Assembly: GCA_027491415.1 (NCBI GenBank)
Contig: JAOZFH010000020.1
Span: 1 to 40,147, forward strand
DNA length: 40,147 nt
Source of the DNA: Thermoproteota archaeon
GTDB taxonomy: Archaea > Korarchaeota > Korarchaeia > Korarchaeales > Korarchaeaceae
Direction of reading: 5' to 3'
The notes under the pieces are model-generated. The model was not told the origin of the DNA, made no database searches, and was given only the letters and a program-made list of their open reading frames with translations. Shown here piece by piece: positions 1 to 8,107 of this stretch. The translations under genes and the position numbers were made by a program. How positions within the stretch are numbered: the stretch's first letter is position 1; each line of letters starts with the position of its first letter.

Positions 1-581
1 GGCGGCATCGCGTCGGCCGGGATGTCGAGCACGACGTTCCCGAACCTGTCAACGTGCAGGACGTGCCCCGAGATCGAGTCTGGTTCGACCTCGTAGCGGA
101 GCAGCTCGATCCTGATCAGGTCCTCCTTCCTGGGACCCACCCTCTCCATCGGCACCCCGGATGCTATGTGGGCGGCCACCGGGGCGAAGACGTCCCTCCC
201 GTCGAATGTGCCCGACCTCGGGAGGGTGAGTTCGCCCTCCTCCACCCGCCTGACCTCCTCTATCCCGAGCGACGCCGCCGCCGGGTACAGGACCCCGTTG
301 TCGGGCCCCACCAGGTAGTGCCCGCCCGCCCTGACGACCACGGCGTCCCTCTCGCTCCCTACCCCGGGGTCCACCACCACCACGTGGACGGTCCCCCTCG
401 GGAACCACCTGACCGCCTGCCAGAGGACGAATGCCCCCTCAAAAATGGAGAAGGGGGTGATGCGGTGGGTGATGTCGACTATCTGGACTTCTGGGGCTAT
501 GCCCAAGATCACGCCCTTCATCGCCGAGACGTAGTAGTCCCGGTCGCCGAAATCGGTGAGCAGAGTGATCACGGGCCTCAA
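1..581 (-). CDS. SAM hydroxide adenosyltransferase (DUF62), 3' end outside window
   Basis: Read on the minus strand this frame is open from a TTG at 581 to the window edge, about 193 residues without a stop. It begins MRPVITLLTDFGD and contains DYYVSAMKG, VVDPGVGSERDA and GPDNGVLYP, the hallmark blocks of the DUF62 family (SAM-dependent halogenase relatives), with the Asp and Arg of the DPGVGSxRD block present. In archaea and bacteria these enzymes hydrolyse S-adenosylmethionine to adenosine and methionine rather than halogenate. The start is supported by a G-rich ribosome site 4-5 nt upstream; a GTG at 572 is the alternative. It lies 20 nt after the stomatin gene on the same strand and is probably the third gene of that operon. 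Family confident; reaction inferred from family. Confidence 0.9.
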   Translation of the reverse strand, partial: MRPVITLLTDFGDRDYYVSAMKGVILGIAPEVQIVDITHRITPFSIFEGAFVLWQAVRWFPRGTVHVVVVDPGVGSERDAVVVRAGGHYLVGPDNGVLYPAAASLGIEEVRRVEEGELTLPRSGTFDGRDVFAPVAAHIASGVPMERVGPRKEDLIRIELLRYEVEPDSISGHVLHVDRFGNVVLDIPADAMP

Positions 582-601
582 GGGCGCCCCCCTAGATGCG
601 A

Positions 602-1489
602 TCACTCGGAGCCCTTCCCCGACCCGGCCCGCTTGAGCCAATCCTTGACCATCTCGAGGAGTTCGACCGGCAGCAGTATCTTCGTCGACTCCCCGGTTCC
701 AATGGTCTTGAGGCCCTCCAGGTACTGGAGCTTCATGGTGTTCTCGTCGAGCCCCCTCGCCACCTCCGCTATCGTCTTGAGGGCGATCGCGTAGCCCTCG
801 GCCCTGAGGATGGCGGCCTGCCTGTCTCCCTCAGCCTTCAGTATCGCGGCCTGCTTCTCGCCCTCCGCCACCCTTATGGCGGCCTCCTTCTTGCCCTCCG
901 CCTCCGTCACCATGGCTCTCCTGTTCCTCTCGGCGGCCATCTGCTTGATCATGGCCTCCTGGACCGGCCTGGGCGGCAGGATCTCCCTGATCTCTACGTT
1001 GGTTATCTTGACGCCCCACCTCTCTGTTACCTCGTCCAGCTTGACCCTCAGTATGTTGTTGATCTCGTCCCTCTTGGCCAGGACCTCGTCCAACATCATC
1101 TCGCCTATGACGGCCCTCAGCGTCGTCGTGGCTATCCCTATCGCGGCGCCCCTGAAGTCAGAGACGTTGAGGACCGACGCCGCCGGGTCGACGACCTTGT
1201 AGTAGACTATGAAGTCGATGTCCGTCGGCGCGTTGTCCTTGGTGATGCACGTCTGGTGCGGCACGGTGAAGTAGCTCTCCCTGAGGTCGACCCAGACCAG
1301 CTGGTCGATTATCGGGATTCTGAAGACTATCCCCGGGCCTCTGACGCCGATGAACCTTCCCAGCCTCAGAATGACGAGCCTCTTGAACTCGGGGACTATC
1401 TTGATGGCCGAGGCGACCAGCGCCACGACCACCAGGGCCACGAATATCGTGAACAGGTTCCCGAACAGCACGTCAACGGCCTGCTGCAT
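602..1489 (-). CDS. Stomatin/prohibitin-like SPFH membrane protein
   Basis: 295 residues. An N-terminal hydrophobic segment (about residues 8-32) is followed by the SPFH core: the blocks RLGRFIGVRGPGIVFRIP, DFIVYYKV and RAVIGEMMLDEVLAKRDEIN are typical of archaeal slipins. A charged, Ala/Glu-rich helical region follows (several AEGxxxAAI repeats), then a C-terminal hydrophobic tail. It starts with ATG and sits 6 nt after the NfeD-like protease gene. In Pyrococcus the equivalent protease (PH1510) cleaves the stomatin partner (PH1511) in its C-terminal hydrophobic region. The gene order here suggests the same membrane quality-control pair. Scaffold function in the membrane is inferred from family. 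Confidence 0.95.
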   Translation of the reverse strand: MQQAVDVLFGNLFTIFVALVVVALVASAIKIVPEFKRLVILRLGRFIGVRGPGIVFRIPIIDQLVWVDLRESYFTVPHQTCITKDNAPTDIDFIVYYKVVDPAASVLNVSDFRGAAIGIATTTLRAVIGEMMLDEVLAKRDEINNILRVKLDEVTERWGVKITNVEIREILPPRPVQEAMIKQMAAERNRRAMVTEAEGKKEAAIRVAEGEKQAAILKAEGDRQAAILRAEGYAIALKTIAEVARGLDENTMKLQYLEGLKTIGTGESTKILLPVELLEMVKDWLKRAGSGKGSE

Positions 1490-1495
1490 CCGACC

Positions 1496-2719
1496 TCACC
1501 TCGCCCTCCTGACCACGAGCTTGAACCCCTCGACCCCGACCACCTCCACGGCCTCCCCCTCCCCGATCCCCTCACCCGACTCCGACATTGCGGTCCAGAG
1601 CTCGGAGCCCACCAGGACGACGCCCTCTCCCCGGGACTCTATGGCCCTCTTGACGACGCCCCTCCTCCCGACCAGCTCGCTCAGGTCGCCCCAGACCCTC
1701 TTGAGCCTGAGGGTCTCCCTGATCTTGTACAGGTAGAACCCCACTATCCCAGAGGCGACCACCGCGCCAGCCACGGCGGTCCCGACGCCGGCGCCGGCCG
1801 AGAGTAGGGGGCTCGACCTGTACACCATCATGAGGCCGATGGCCGTCATCGCGGCACCCGTGAGGGCCAGGACTCCGTGCCCGGTCTTCAGCTCTAGGAA
1901 CATGGTGACCACGCCAGCCAGCATCAGGGCAGCGGCGGCCAGGCCGACGCCCATCAAGCCCATCCCGGCCAGCCCGAGGACCAGTATGCCCGTCCCAACG
2001 CCCTCCATGACGAAGGTCGGGTGGGATAGGCCCGCAAGCAGCAGGAGCCCGCCGAGGATCACCAGGGCCCACGCGTGGAGGGGCTCGGTTATCAGGATCA
2101 CGATGGACGTCCTCGGGCTGGGCCTGACCTCCTCGGCCGGCGCGGGCCAGCCGATCTCCACCAGGAACTCGTCGAGGCTGTCTGCCACGTGCTCGATCAC
2201 TCCGAGCTGGAGGGCCTCCTCGGCCGAGAGGGCCAGGTTCTCCGTGACGAAGGCCTCAGCAGCCGTGGCGTTCCTGCCCGCGCTCTTCGCGAGGCTCCTG
2301 AGCCAGCTCGCCACCGCGTTGGCCACCTTCTCGTCGTAGGGCCTCGGCTCCGCGGCGCCCACGGCGGACCCCGGCCCCATTCCGGCGTGGTCGGCGGCCA
2401 TGAGGATGATGCTGCCGGCGGAGAAGGCCCTCCCGCCCGGCGGCACGTAGACCGCCACCGGGACCTCCGACTCCCTGATCGCGAGCACTATGTCCTGGGT
2501 GGCCTCCAGGAACCCGCCGTTCGTGTTGAGCGAGATCACCACGCCGGTCGCGTCGACGGACTCGGCGTAGTCTAGGGCCTCTCGAATGTAGTCGGCCACG
2601 CCCTGGGTTATGGTCCCGTCCACGGTCACTCGGACAACCACCCCACGGGCGGGTTCGAGGGCGGCGACGGCCGCGGGGGTCAGGAGTAGAAGGAGCGCGA
2701 GAGCCAGGCTCTTGGTCAT
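1496..2719 (-). CDS. NfeD-family membrane serine protease (ClpP-class domain plus OB fold)
   Basis: 407 residues. A signal peptide or anchor (1-20) is followed by a ClpP/SppA-like domain with the nucleophile motif GGRAFSAGS (Ser100) and the GRNATAAEAFV block seen in PH1510-type proteases. Lys131 or Lys145 are candidates for the general base. Residues about 205-325 form several membrane segments, and the C-terminal ~70 residues (RRGVVKRAIESRGEGVVLV onward) match the soluble NfeD OB fold. The length equals that of full NfeD-1b proteins. It is the first gene of an operon with stomatin. A TATA-like element lies upstream on the minus strand. Expected role: cleaving stomatin or membrane stubs. Confidence 0.95.
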   Translation of the reverse strand: MTKSLALALLLLLTPAAVAALEPARGVVVRVTVDGTITQGVADYIREALDYAESVDATGVVISLNTNGGFLEATQDIVLAIRESEVPVAVYVPPGGRAFSAGSIILMAADHAGMGPGSAVGAAEPRPYDEKVANAVASWLRSLAKSAGRNATAAEAFVTENLALSAEEALQLGVIEHVADSLDEFLVEIGWPAPAEEVRPSPRTSIVILITEPLHAWALVILGGLLLLAGLSHPTFVMEGVGTGILVLGLAGMGLMGVGLAAAALMLAGVVTMFLELKTGHGVLALTGAAMTAIGLMMVYRSSPLLSAGAGVGTAVAGAVVASGIVGFYLYKIRETLRLKRVWGDLSELVGRRGVVKRAIESRGEGVVLVGSELWTAMSESGEGIGEGEAVEVVGVEGFKLVVRRAR

Positions 2720-2741
2720 GGGGCAGTAGAAGGACCCCGCC

Positions 2742-2754
2742 AGGGGTAATAAAC
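2742..2754 (-). promoter_or_regulatory. TATA-box promoter of the NfeD-stomatin operon
   Basis: On the minus strand the short gap before the NfeD gene reads GGTTTATTACC, an AT island in GC-rich DNA. It sits about 25-30 nt upstream of the ATG, which fits an archaeal TATA box with a very short leader. Confidence 0.5.
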
Positions 2755-2765
2755 CTGACCCAGGG

Positions 2766-3341
2766 TCAGCCCCCTCCGGCCCGGAGGGGTATGGAGGCGA
2801 GCGTCTCGTATATCGGACCCTTGGGCGTTAGGGTGCTCTTCTTGAGCCTCATCTCCCTAACCTCGATCTCGCCGAAATCCGTCGAGAGCAGGGACGACAG
2901 CACCCTCCTGAGGGACTCCCTGTCCCTCAGCCACTTGACCCTCGCGATGGTCAGGTGCGGGTGCGGCTCCCTGTCCTCTTTCGGGAACCCGAGGCGCCTC
3001 AGCCTGGAGTCCACCCACATCATGAGCCTGACCAGCTCCTCCCTCCCCTCCTCGACGCCGACCCATATCACCCTGGGGCGCGACATGTTCGGGAAGGCTC
3101 CCACGCCGAAGAGCCTGGCCCTGAAGGGCGCGACGTCGGGCCCCTCCAGGGCCCTCGCGATCTCGGGCACCAGGGCCTCGTCCACGCTGCCCAGGAACTT
3201 CAGGGTGATGTGCAGGTTCTCCAGCTCCACGGACTTCACTCCGTTGTCGGTCGCCTCTATCCCCCTCTGGACCTCCCCGATCTTCGCGGCTATATGGGGG
3301 TCCTCGAGGTCGACCGCCACGAAGGTCCTGATCCTCCCCAT
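2766..3341 (-). CDS. thpR: RNA 2',3'-cyclic phosphodiesterase (LigT/2H family)
   Basis: 191 residues, the normal length for ThpR. Both 2H-phosphoesterase motifs are intact: HIT at residues 44-46 within ENLHITLKFLG and HLT at 129-131 within HPHLTIARV. The N-terminus (RTFVAVDL) is the family's first strand. Members hydrolyse 2',3'-cyclic phosphate to 2'-phosphate on RNA and were first noticed as 2'-5' tRNA ligases. The start is ATG. A TATA-like CTTATAT lies on the minus strand at about 3370-3378, so the gene probably has its own promoter although it is convergent with nothing nearby. Confidence 0.95.
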   Translation of the reverse strand: MGRIRTFVAVDLEDPHIAAKIGEVQRGIEATDNGVKSVELENLHITLKFLGSVDEALVPEIARALEGPDVAPFRARLFGVGAFPNMSRPRVIWVGVEEGREELVRLMMWVDSRLRRLGFPKEDREPHPHLTIARVKWLRDRESLRRVLSSLLSTDFGEIEVREMRLKKSTLTPKGPIYETLASIPLRAGGG

Positions 3342-3410
3342 GGCGGACCACGTCTGCGAGGGGGCTAGCCGATATAAGGAGGGGTGTGGGGAGTCGCCGT
3401 GCGCGAGTCA

Positions 3411-3420
3411 GTTATATACT
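3411..3420 (+). promoter_or_regulatory. TATA box upstream of the 3454 gene
   Basis: TTATATACTT is an AT-rich island 34 nt before the GTG start at 3454. A strong ribosome site, AGGAGGT at about 3440-3446, follows, so this transcript has a short leader. About 40 nt to the left lies the minus-strand CTTATAT for thpR, making a compact divergent promoter. Confidence 0.6.
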
Positions 3421-3453
3421 TCCTGAGCCCCCCAACGCGCCAGGAGGTAGCCC

Positions 3454-4410
3454 GTGAATACGAGAAGCGGATCCGGGGTCGCGGAGATAACCAGGCTGGA
3501 GCTGGAGGAGTTCTTACTCGGTGTGCTCTCCGACCAGGGCCCCTGGATCCTCGACCCCCACGAGCCGTCGACCTTCAGGTTCCAGAGAGAGCTGGAGCCG
3601 GGCGGGCTCATCGTCGGCCTCCTGCTGGCGGTCGGCAGCGGCGGAGCGGAGGGGGGCTCTGGCGGGAGGGTCGCCCCCTTGGTCTTCTACAGGGACGAGG
3701 ACGGCTGGTACGCCTCCGTGGGCTTCGAGGCGCTCCACGGCTGGGCCGGCTACTACCTGGCAAGGAGGGTGACCGACTCGCCCGAGCTCATGCTCTTCCC
3801 GAGCGAGGTCCTCCGGGACCTGTCGGAGAGGGCCAGGTGGCTCCCCACTACCGGCGCCAAGATCGAGGACCCGAGCGGCCTCACCCCTCGGCTGTCCGGG
3901 TTCGACGAGGCCGACTCGAGGTGGGTCCGGTCTGTCCTGAGGAGGTTGATCGAGCTCGGCGTGGTCAGGGACGAGGGCGTGAGGGTGGAGGCCAGCCTGT
4001 CCTTGGTGCTGGGCAGGTGGTCCGCGGAGGAGTTCAGGCGGGACTACGGGCTCTCGGCCGAGTTCACCGATCGCGTCGAGACGGCGGCCCGGAGGGAGGC
4101 CGGCCGCGCCGCGGCGTCCAGCATCTCGGAGTTCGTCCTCGTCGGCAGGCTAGACTTCGAGGCAGACCGGGGCGGGGACAGGGTGGGCGTGCGGGCCGAG
4201 GTCTCTCTGAGGGGAGTTGGCTTCGAGCTGAAGGGTGAGCTGCCCGGCCAGCCGAGGATGGTTGAGAGGAGGGTCACGCTGGGCACCTCCAGGCTCGACC
4301 TGCTGCCTTCCAGCGGAGAGGAGCTCGATGAGTGGCTGGGGGAGCTGAGGAAGGCCATCAGGCGCATCTTGGTCACCTCCCTAAAGAGCGACATAGCCCC
4401 GACCGCCTGA
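3454..4410 (+). CDS. Conserved-looking protein of unknown function, 318 aa
   Basis: I do not recognise the family. The GTG start is chosen because AGGAGGT lies 7 nt upstream. The protein has no signal peptide or membrane segment. Residues 1-110 form a mixed region rich in Trp and Gly (PWILDPHEPSTFRF, DEDGWYASVGFEALHGWAGYY). A helical, charged middle part (about 150-215) looks like a winged-helix or helical bundle (VRSVLRRLIELGVV), and a C-terminal part of alternating strands (residues 220-290) ends in an amphipathic helix. Codon use matches neighbours, so it is a real gene. It stands alone between thpR and speD, with its own promoter. Confidence 0.75.
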   Translation: MNTRSGSGVAEITRLELEEFLLGVLSDQGPWILDPHEPSTFRFQRELEPGGLIVGLLLAVGSGGAEGGSGGRVAPLVFYRDEDGWYASVGFEALHGWAGYYLARRVTDSPELMLFPSEVLRDLSERARWLPTTGAKIEDPSGLTPRLSGFDEADSRWVRSVLRRLIELGVVRDEGVRVEASLSLVLGRWSAEEFRRDYGLSAEFTDRVETAARREAGRAAASSISEFVLVGRLDFEADRGGDRVGVRAEVSLRGVGFELKGELPGQPRMVERRVTLGTSRLDLLPSSGEELDEWLGELRKAIRRILVTSLKSDIAPTA

Positions 4411-4658
4411 ATTCGGCCGAGGGGGCGGCCAAATCTCGACTCGTTTCGACCGGAGTGCTCCTCAACGTGTCCATCTCGGGGGGAGGGGGGAGGGGGGTCC
4501 CCCCCATGTCGATACGGTCTCGTTGGAAATCCATTTTGGCAAGAAAAGACAGCATTTGACCGCTCCATTCCGGATTTGGCCGAGCCAGGCGCTGTAACAT
4601 CAAGTTTTTATTGCCCTACTTCGGCGCTTCAACGTGCGGACGACGGAGGTGATGCCCC
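4411..4658 (+). promoter_or_regulatory. Intergenic region with speD promoter
   Basis: No gene is seen here. It contains a G/C-skewed stretch (4478-4507) and then an AT-rich part with a TATA-like TTTTTATTG at 4605-4613. GGAGGTGATG immediately precedes the speD ATG. The expected transcription start is about 4635-4640. Confidence 0.5.
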
Positions 4659-5045
4659 ATGCCTGAGGCCTTTGAGTTCCACGTGATTGGCGAGCTCAGG
4701 GGAGTCGACGAGAGCCTGCTCACCGACGAGGCTTTCGTGAGGGACGCGCTGGTCAGGTCGGTGGTGGAGGCGGGCCTGACGCTCTTCGACGTCTACGTCC
4801 ACCGCAGGGGCGAGGGGGTCATCGGCGTCGCGGTCATAGGCGAGAGCCACGTGGCTGTCCACACCTGGCCCGAGCACCGCGTCGTGACGGTCGAGGTCTC
4901 GTCTTGCAAGGACCCCGAGAGCACTTGGGAGGTCTTCGCCCTTCTCAGGGAGACGTTCGGAGCCGAGTCCTACAGCGCGGTGGACCTGAGAAGCGGAATA
5001 GCCCTCATGGAGAGCCTCAAGGGGGCGGCCGGGGCCACGGCCTGA
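4659..5045 (+). CDS. speD: S-adenosylmethionine (or arginine) decarboxylase proenzyme, SpeD family
   Basis: 128 residues, the size of archaeal/bacterial class 1B SpeD. The self-processing motif GESHVAVHTWPE is present (residues 67-78), with cleavage expected before the Ser of ESH to give the pyruvoyl cofactor. The downstream Cys of VSSCKDP matches the usual catalytic Cys. The family makes decarboxylated SAM for spermidine-type polyamines. In Sulfolobus a close paralog is instead an arginine decarboxylase, so the substrate cannot be fixed by sequence reading. Start: ATG with GGAGGTG upstream. Monocistronic, with its own TATA box. Confidence 0.93.
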   Translation: MPEAFEFHVIGELRGVDESLLTDEAFVRDALVRSVVEAGLTLFDVYVHRRGEGVIGVAVIGESHVAVHTWPEHRVVTVEVSSCKDPESTWEVFALLRETFGAESYSAVDLRSGIALMESLKGAAGATA

Positions 5046-5140
5046 TCTGCGGACACTCCGGCCCTAACCCAACCCGACCCAACTCAAGTGACCCCAGCCT
5101 CCGCTGAGGCTGTTTCATCGGGTGCCCCCCGCACCTCTCG

Positions 5141-5968
5141 TCAGCCCTTTGGGGAGAACCTGATTATCCCCAAGCCGTTCTGCCTGTGGGCACCCACGCC
5201 CACCAGCTCCCCCAGCCTCAGGAGCCTGCTGGCCCAGGTGGACATCTCCTCGTGCTCCTTCGGGGACCAGTTGGGGTGCATTATGCACTTGTAGTGGGCC
5301 CAGCCGACGAACCCAACCACGTTCTCCCCGCTGACCTCTATCGGCCTCGACGTGCAGAGCTCGTGGCCGGTCTCCACGACGCTCAGTCTCGCCCAGGACA
5401 CCATGTCCCTGACCCTCGGCCCGTCCTCCCTGAGCCTGTTCCAGCTGCTCGCTAGGCTGTGGATCAGCATGGAGGGGAGCGGGAAGAGCCTACAGTACGG
5501 CGTCGACTGCCTGCGGAACAGCGTTGGGGTGAGGAAGTTCACCCTGAAGGCCTTGACCGGCTCGTCGACGTATATCTCCTCCCAGCCGAGCCTCTCGGCC
5601 TCCACGGAGCTGACCTCGAACTCCATGCCGGATAGCCTCACCTTTGGGCTCCTGGCCGCCCAGTTCCTGATCAGCGCGGAGGCCGCGTCGCTGAAGGTCA
5701 CCACCCTGGCCCTGTAGGTGGCCCCCCGCGATATGCCCACCGCCCGCTCGCTGCACTCAACCAGCGGCCGCAAGCCCGTGTACAGGGGAGACGCTATGAT
5801 CTGACCCCTCGGTCCGGCCATCCTTATGGCCCTCGCCGTCAGCGGGTCGGCGGACGACATGACCCTCAGGATGGCCCTCCTCAGCGGCTCCCCGGTGGCG
5901 GTCAGCTCTCCGTCCTCGTGGGCCGTGAGCTCCAGAAGGATCGTCCATATTGGCGGGGGTTGCCCCAA
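5141..5968 (-). CDS. cas6: CRISPR-associated endoribonuclease Cas6
   Basis: 275 residues with two ferredoxin-like halves. The C-terminus has the family's Gly-rich loop, GVGAHRQNGLGIIRF, and the N-terminal part has the typical GELTATGEPLRRAILRVMSSADP block. Cas6 cuts pre-crRNA within the repeat and leaves an 8-nt 5' handle. Its likely substrate is the array at 36.4-37.1 kb, whose repeat forms a 5-bp hairpin followed by GTTGAAAG. Start TTG at 5968 is supported by GGAGGGTGA about 6 nt upstream on the minus strand. No other cas gene is beside it, so the locus is dispersed. Candidate general-base His residues (for example in AHYKCIMH) are visible but not assigned. Confidence 0.85.
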   Translation of the reverse strand: MGQPPPIWTILLELTAHEDGELTATGEPLRRAILRVMSSADPLTARAIRMAGPRGQIIASPLYTGLRPLVECSERAVGISRGATYRARVVTFSDAASALIRNWAARSPKVRLSGMEFEVSSVEAERLGWEEIYVDEPVKAFRVNFLTPTLFRRQSTPYCRLFPLPSMLIHSLASSWNRLREDGPRVRDMVSWARLSVVETGHELCTSRPIEVSGENVVGFVGWAHYKCIMHPNWSPKEHEEMSTWASRLLRLGELVGVGAHRQNGLGIIRFSPKG

Positions 5969-5983
5969 ATTAGTTCACCCTCC

Positions 5984-6030
5984 AGAGCAGGCTTTGGGCA
6001 GTCCTTTCCATTAATCTTTTATCACCCGCC
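5984..6030. promoter_or_regulatory. Divergent promoter region between cas6 and the UPF0200 gene
   Basis: An AT-rich core, ATTAATCTTTTATC at 6010-6023, lies between two divergently read genes. Read to the right it is 15-25 nt before the TTG/GTG starts at 6036/6045, suggesting a leaderless mRNA. Read to the left it serves cas6 with a ~30-nt leader carrying GGAGGGTGA. Confidence 0.55.
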
Positions 6031-6035
6031 CCGCG

Positions 6036-6638
6036 TTGAGGAGCGTGCGACGTCGCGTCCCCGGGGCCTACCGGTGCGTCATGCTGGTCGGCCTGCCGGG
6101 CTGCGGAAAGAGCGCGGTGGCCTCAATTTTGCGGGACGAGCTTGGATATGAGGTCATCGACATGAGCGACCTCGTAAAGGAGGAGGCGCGGAGAAGGGGC
6201 AGGGGGGTCGACAGGGAGAGCCTCAGGAAGACGGGCGAGGAGCTGAGGAGAGAGATGGGGAGGTCGGCCGTCGCCAAGCTCGTCCTGAGGAGGATAAGGG
6301 AACTAGAGGCGAAGGCGCCGAGGCCGGGATACGTCGTCTCCGGGATCAGGAACCAAGAGGAGGTGGACGAGATCAAGGCCGCCTTCGGCGACGAGGCCGT
6401 CTGCGTGGCCATACACACGCCAAAGAGGCTCCGGTACCTGAGGATGATCAGGAGGGGGAGGAGGGGGTTCGACGCCCCCACCCTGGAGGAGATGGAGAGG
6501 CAGGACAGGAGGGAGGTGGAGTTCTTCCGGATGGGCGAGCCCTTCATACTGGCCGACGAGCTGATAGTGAACTCGGGCTCCCTCGAGGAGCTGAGGTCGA
6601 GGGCCCTGGCAGTGGTCCTCAAGATACCAGGGGGCTGA
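6036..6638 (+). CDS. UPF0200 P-loop kinase-like protein (nucleoside/dephospho-CoA-kinase-like)
   Basis: About 200 residues. Walker A GLPGCGKS lies near the N-terminus, followed by EVIDMSDLVKEEARRRG, then VVSGIRNQEEVDEIKAAFG and VAIHTPKRLRYLRMIRRGR. The last conserved part is PFILADELIVNSGSLEELR. This order is that of archaeal UPF0200 proteins, P-loop kinases related to adenylate/dephospho-CoA kinases whose substrate is not established. The start is uncertain: TTG 6036 or GTG 6045 fit a leaderless transcript from the TATA element just upstream. Confidence 0.88.
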   Translation: MRSVRRRVPGAYRCVMLVGLPGCGKSAVASILRDELGYEVIDMSDLVKEEARRRGRGVDRESLRKTGEELRREMGRSAVAKLVLRRIRELEAKAPRPGYVVSGIRNQEEVDEIKAAFGDEAVCVAIHTPKRLRYLRMIRRGRRGFDAPTLEEMERQDRREVEFFRMGEPFILADELIVNSGSLEELRSRALAVVLKIPGG

Positions 6639-6665
6639 CCCCCCGCCCGCCCCTCCCCCCTCCCC

Positions 6666-7757
6666 TCAGCTCACCGACCTCCACCTCAGGCCCAGCCGCT
6701 CGGCCTCCTCCCTCGCCCTCACGATCTCCTCCCTGGTGGGGCGGCGGGCTATCTCCGGGAACCTGTGCGCCCGGTACTCCGGCCTGTACTGGTCCATCAC
6801 GTTCACCAGCGCCCCCGGGGTGTTATCGGCTATCCACCTGAGTATCGGCACCGTGCAGCAGTCCACGTGCCCGGGCATGACGAGGTGGCGGATCACCATC
6901 TCCGGCCAGTGGTCGTACGCCATCCTGATGTTCCTCGTCACGACCTCCCTGTATCTGGGGGCGGAGCTGTACTTGAGGGCGTGTGGGTCTTCCCAGTACT
7001 TGAAGTCCGGCAGCCAGAGGTCTATTACTCCAAGGAGGAGCTCTGTTGCCTTCTCGCTCATGTACATGTTGGAGTTCCACACGACGGGCACGCTCACCCT
7101 GGTCAGCCTCAGCGCCTCGAGTATCCAGGGCAGGTTAGGCGTCGGCTCACCCCCGACGAGGTTGACGTTCCTCGCGCCCCTCTCCCTCAGGGCCTCGAAC
7201 AGGGACGCCAGGTAATGGGCGTCGACGGGCCTGCCGGAATCCGGCTCTTGGGAGATGTCCCAGTTCTGGCAGAAGACGCACCTGAAGTTACAGCCGGAGA
7301 AGAAGACCGTCCCCGAGGGGGTTATGGGGGCCTCCTCACCCATGTGGATGAAGGCGGAGGCCACCCTCGGCGCTCCCCCCACGCCGCAGACCCCGGCAAG
7401 GCCGGAGAGCCTGTCCACCCCGCAACGCCTCTCGCAGAGCGTGCAGGGGCTCGCCAGCTCCCTGGCCAGCCTGACCTTCAGGTCGAGGAGGCTGAACTCA
7501 GGTCTCTCCGGCAGGGGCGAGCCCGAGTCGACCTCCCTGATCAGGTCCCTGAGTTCTCCGACGAGGGCCCGGTGCTCCTCCCATGCGCGCTCCCCGGAGA
7601 GACCAGAAGGAGCCTTCAGCCTCTTGGCTAGGACGAACTGGGCCTCGACCTCACCCCTGGCGGCCTTAACGTACCGGGGGAGCGCCTCGAGTATCTCACG
7701 GTCGCGAAACGCCATCGCCGCGTCCGGGCGGAGGACCCACCAGCCGGCAACCTCCAA
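6666..7757 (-). CDS. Radical SAM protein of the PflX/COG1313 (pyruvate formate-lyase activase-like) type
   Basis: 363 residues. The radical SAM motif CNFRCVFC uses Cys156, Cys160 and Cys163 and is followed by QNWDIS, typical of COG1313. An N-terminal Cys group (Cys105, Cys108, Cys112, Cys124; CTLCERRCGVDR) may hold a second cluster or zinc. Downstream blocks NLVGGEPTPNLPWILEAL, DLWLPDFKYW and RHLVMPGHVDCC are family features. The substrate is unknown in this family. A TTG start is used. It is convergent with the UPF0200 gene and separated by only 27 nt. Confidence 0.9.
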   Translation of the reverse strand: MEVAGWWVLRPDAAMAFRDREILEALPRYVKAARGEVEAQFVLAKRLKAPSGLSGERAWEEHRALVGELRDLIREVDSGSPLPERPEFSLLDLKVRLARELASPCTLCERRCGVDRLSGLAGVCGVGGAPRVASAFIHMGEEAPITPSGTVFFSGCNFRCVFCQNWDISQEPDSGRPVDAHYLASLFEALRERGARNVNLVGGEPTPNLPWILEALRLTRVSVPVVWNSNMYMSEKATELLLGVIDLWLPDFKYWEDPHALKYSSAPRYREVVTRNIRMAYDHWPEMVIRHLVMPGHVDCCTVPILRWIADNTPGALVNVMDQYRPEYRAHRFPEIARRPTREEIVRAREEAERLGLRWRSVS

Positions 7758-7794
7758 ACAGACACCCTCTCTCCCTCAGCCGTCCACGCGAGAG

Positions 7795-8040
7795 AAAACC
7801 GAGGGGCCGGGGGAGGCCCCCCGGGCGGACGACGGAGGCGACCCCCCGGAGGGCCGCCGGCGGCCCTCAAAGAGGGCCGTGTCCCGTGCGGGGTGACCCC
7901 GCAGAGGAGGGGGCCAATGGTGGGCCCCCCTCACCCCCGAGGGGGCAGCGTGCGCTGGCCGCCCCTGTGGGGCTGCGGGCCCTGCAGGCCGCCGACGGCC
8001 CGTGTAATGTAGGGCCGAGGGGGGTAATAAAGGCTCCGCG
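7795..8040. other. GC-rich, hairpin-dense intergenic region (possible structured RNA)
   Basis: This ~250-nt stretch lacks a convincing gene. It is dense in inverted repeats: a 20-bp perfect palindrome at 7849-7868, CCCTC/GAGGG just after it, GCGGGG-TGA-CCCCGC near 7888-7902, CCCCC-GA-GGGGG near 7934, and CCCC-TGT-GGGG near 7964. On the minus strand a TATA-like CTTTATTA lies at about 8026-8033 and a TTTTC run ends the hairpins near 7795, so a leftward RNA of about 200 nt is conceivable. I could not find the conserved RNase P or SRP RNA motifs. Identity unknown. Confidence 0.35.
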
Positions 8041-8054
8041 GGGATCCCCCGTAG

Positions 8055-8070
8055 TTGGGTTAATTCTTTT
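8055..8070 (+). promoter_or_regulatory. TATA box of the endonuclease IV-like gene
   Basis: GGTTAATTCTTTTTG is an AT island about 38-50 nt before the TTG start at 8108. It is the only such element before this gene on the plus strand. Confidence 0.5.
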
Positions 8071-8107
8071 TGCGACCCCTCGGGTGATGGGCTGAGGGGT
8101 CTCGACG

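Noticed and set aside
49-794. Long open frames on both strands over the left edge
   Set aside because: They are shadows of the minus-strand DUF62 gene, whose own frame shows all family motifs; the shadows are Arg/Pro/Gly-rich with no domain.
7795-8040. RNase P RNA or SRP RNA
   Set aside because: Strong hairpins suggested one of these, but the GAGGAAAGTCC-type and GGAAG-type conserved segments could not be found on either strand. A TGTAAT near 8001 is not in the right place for an SRP Alu domain.
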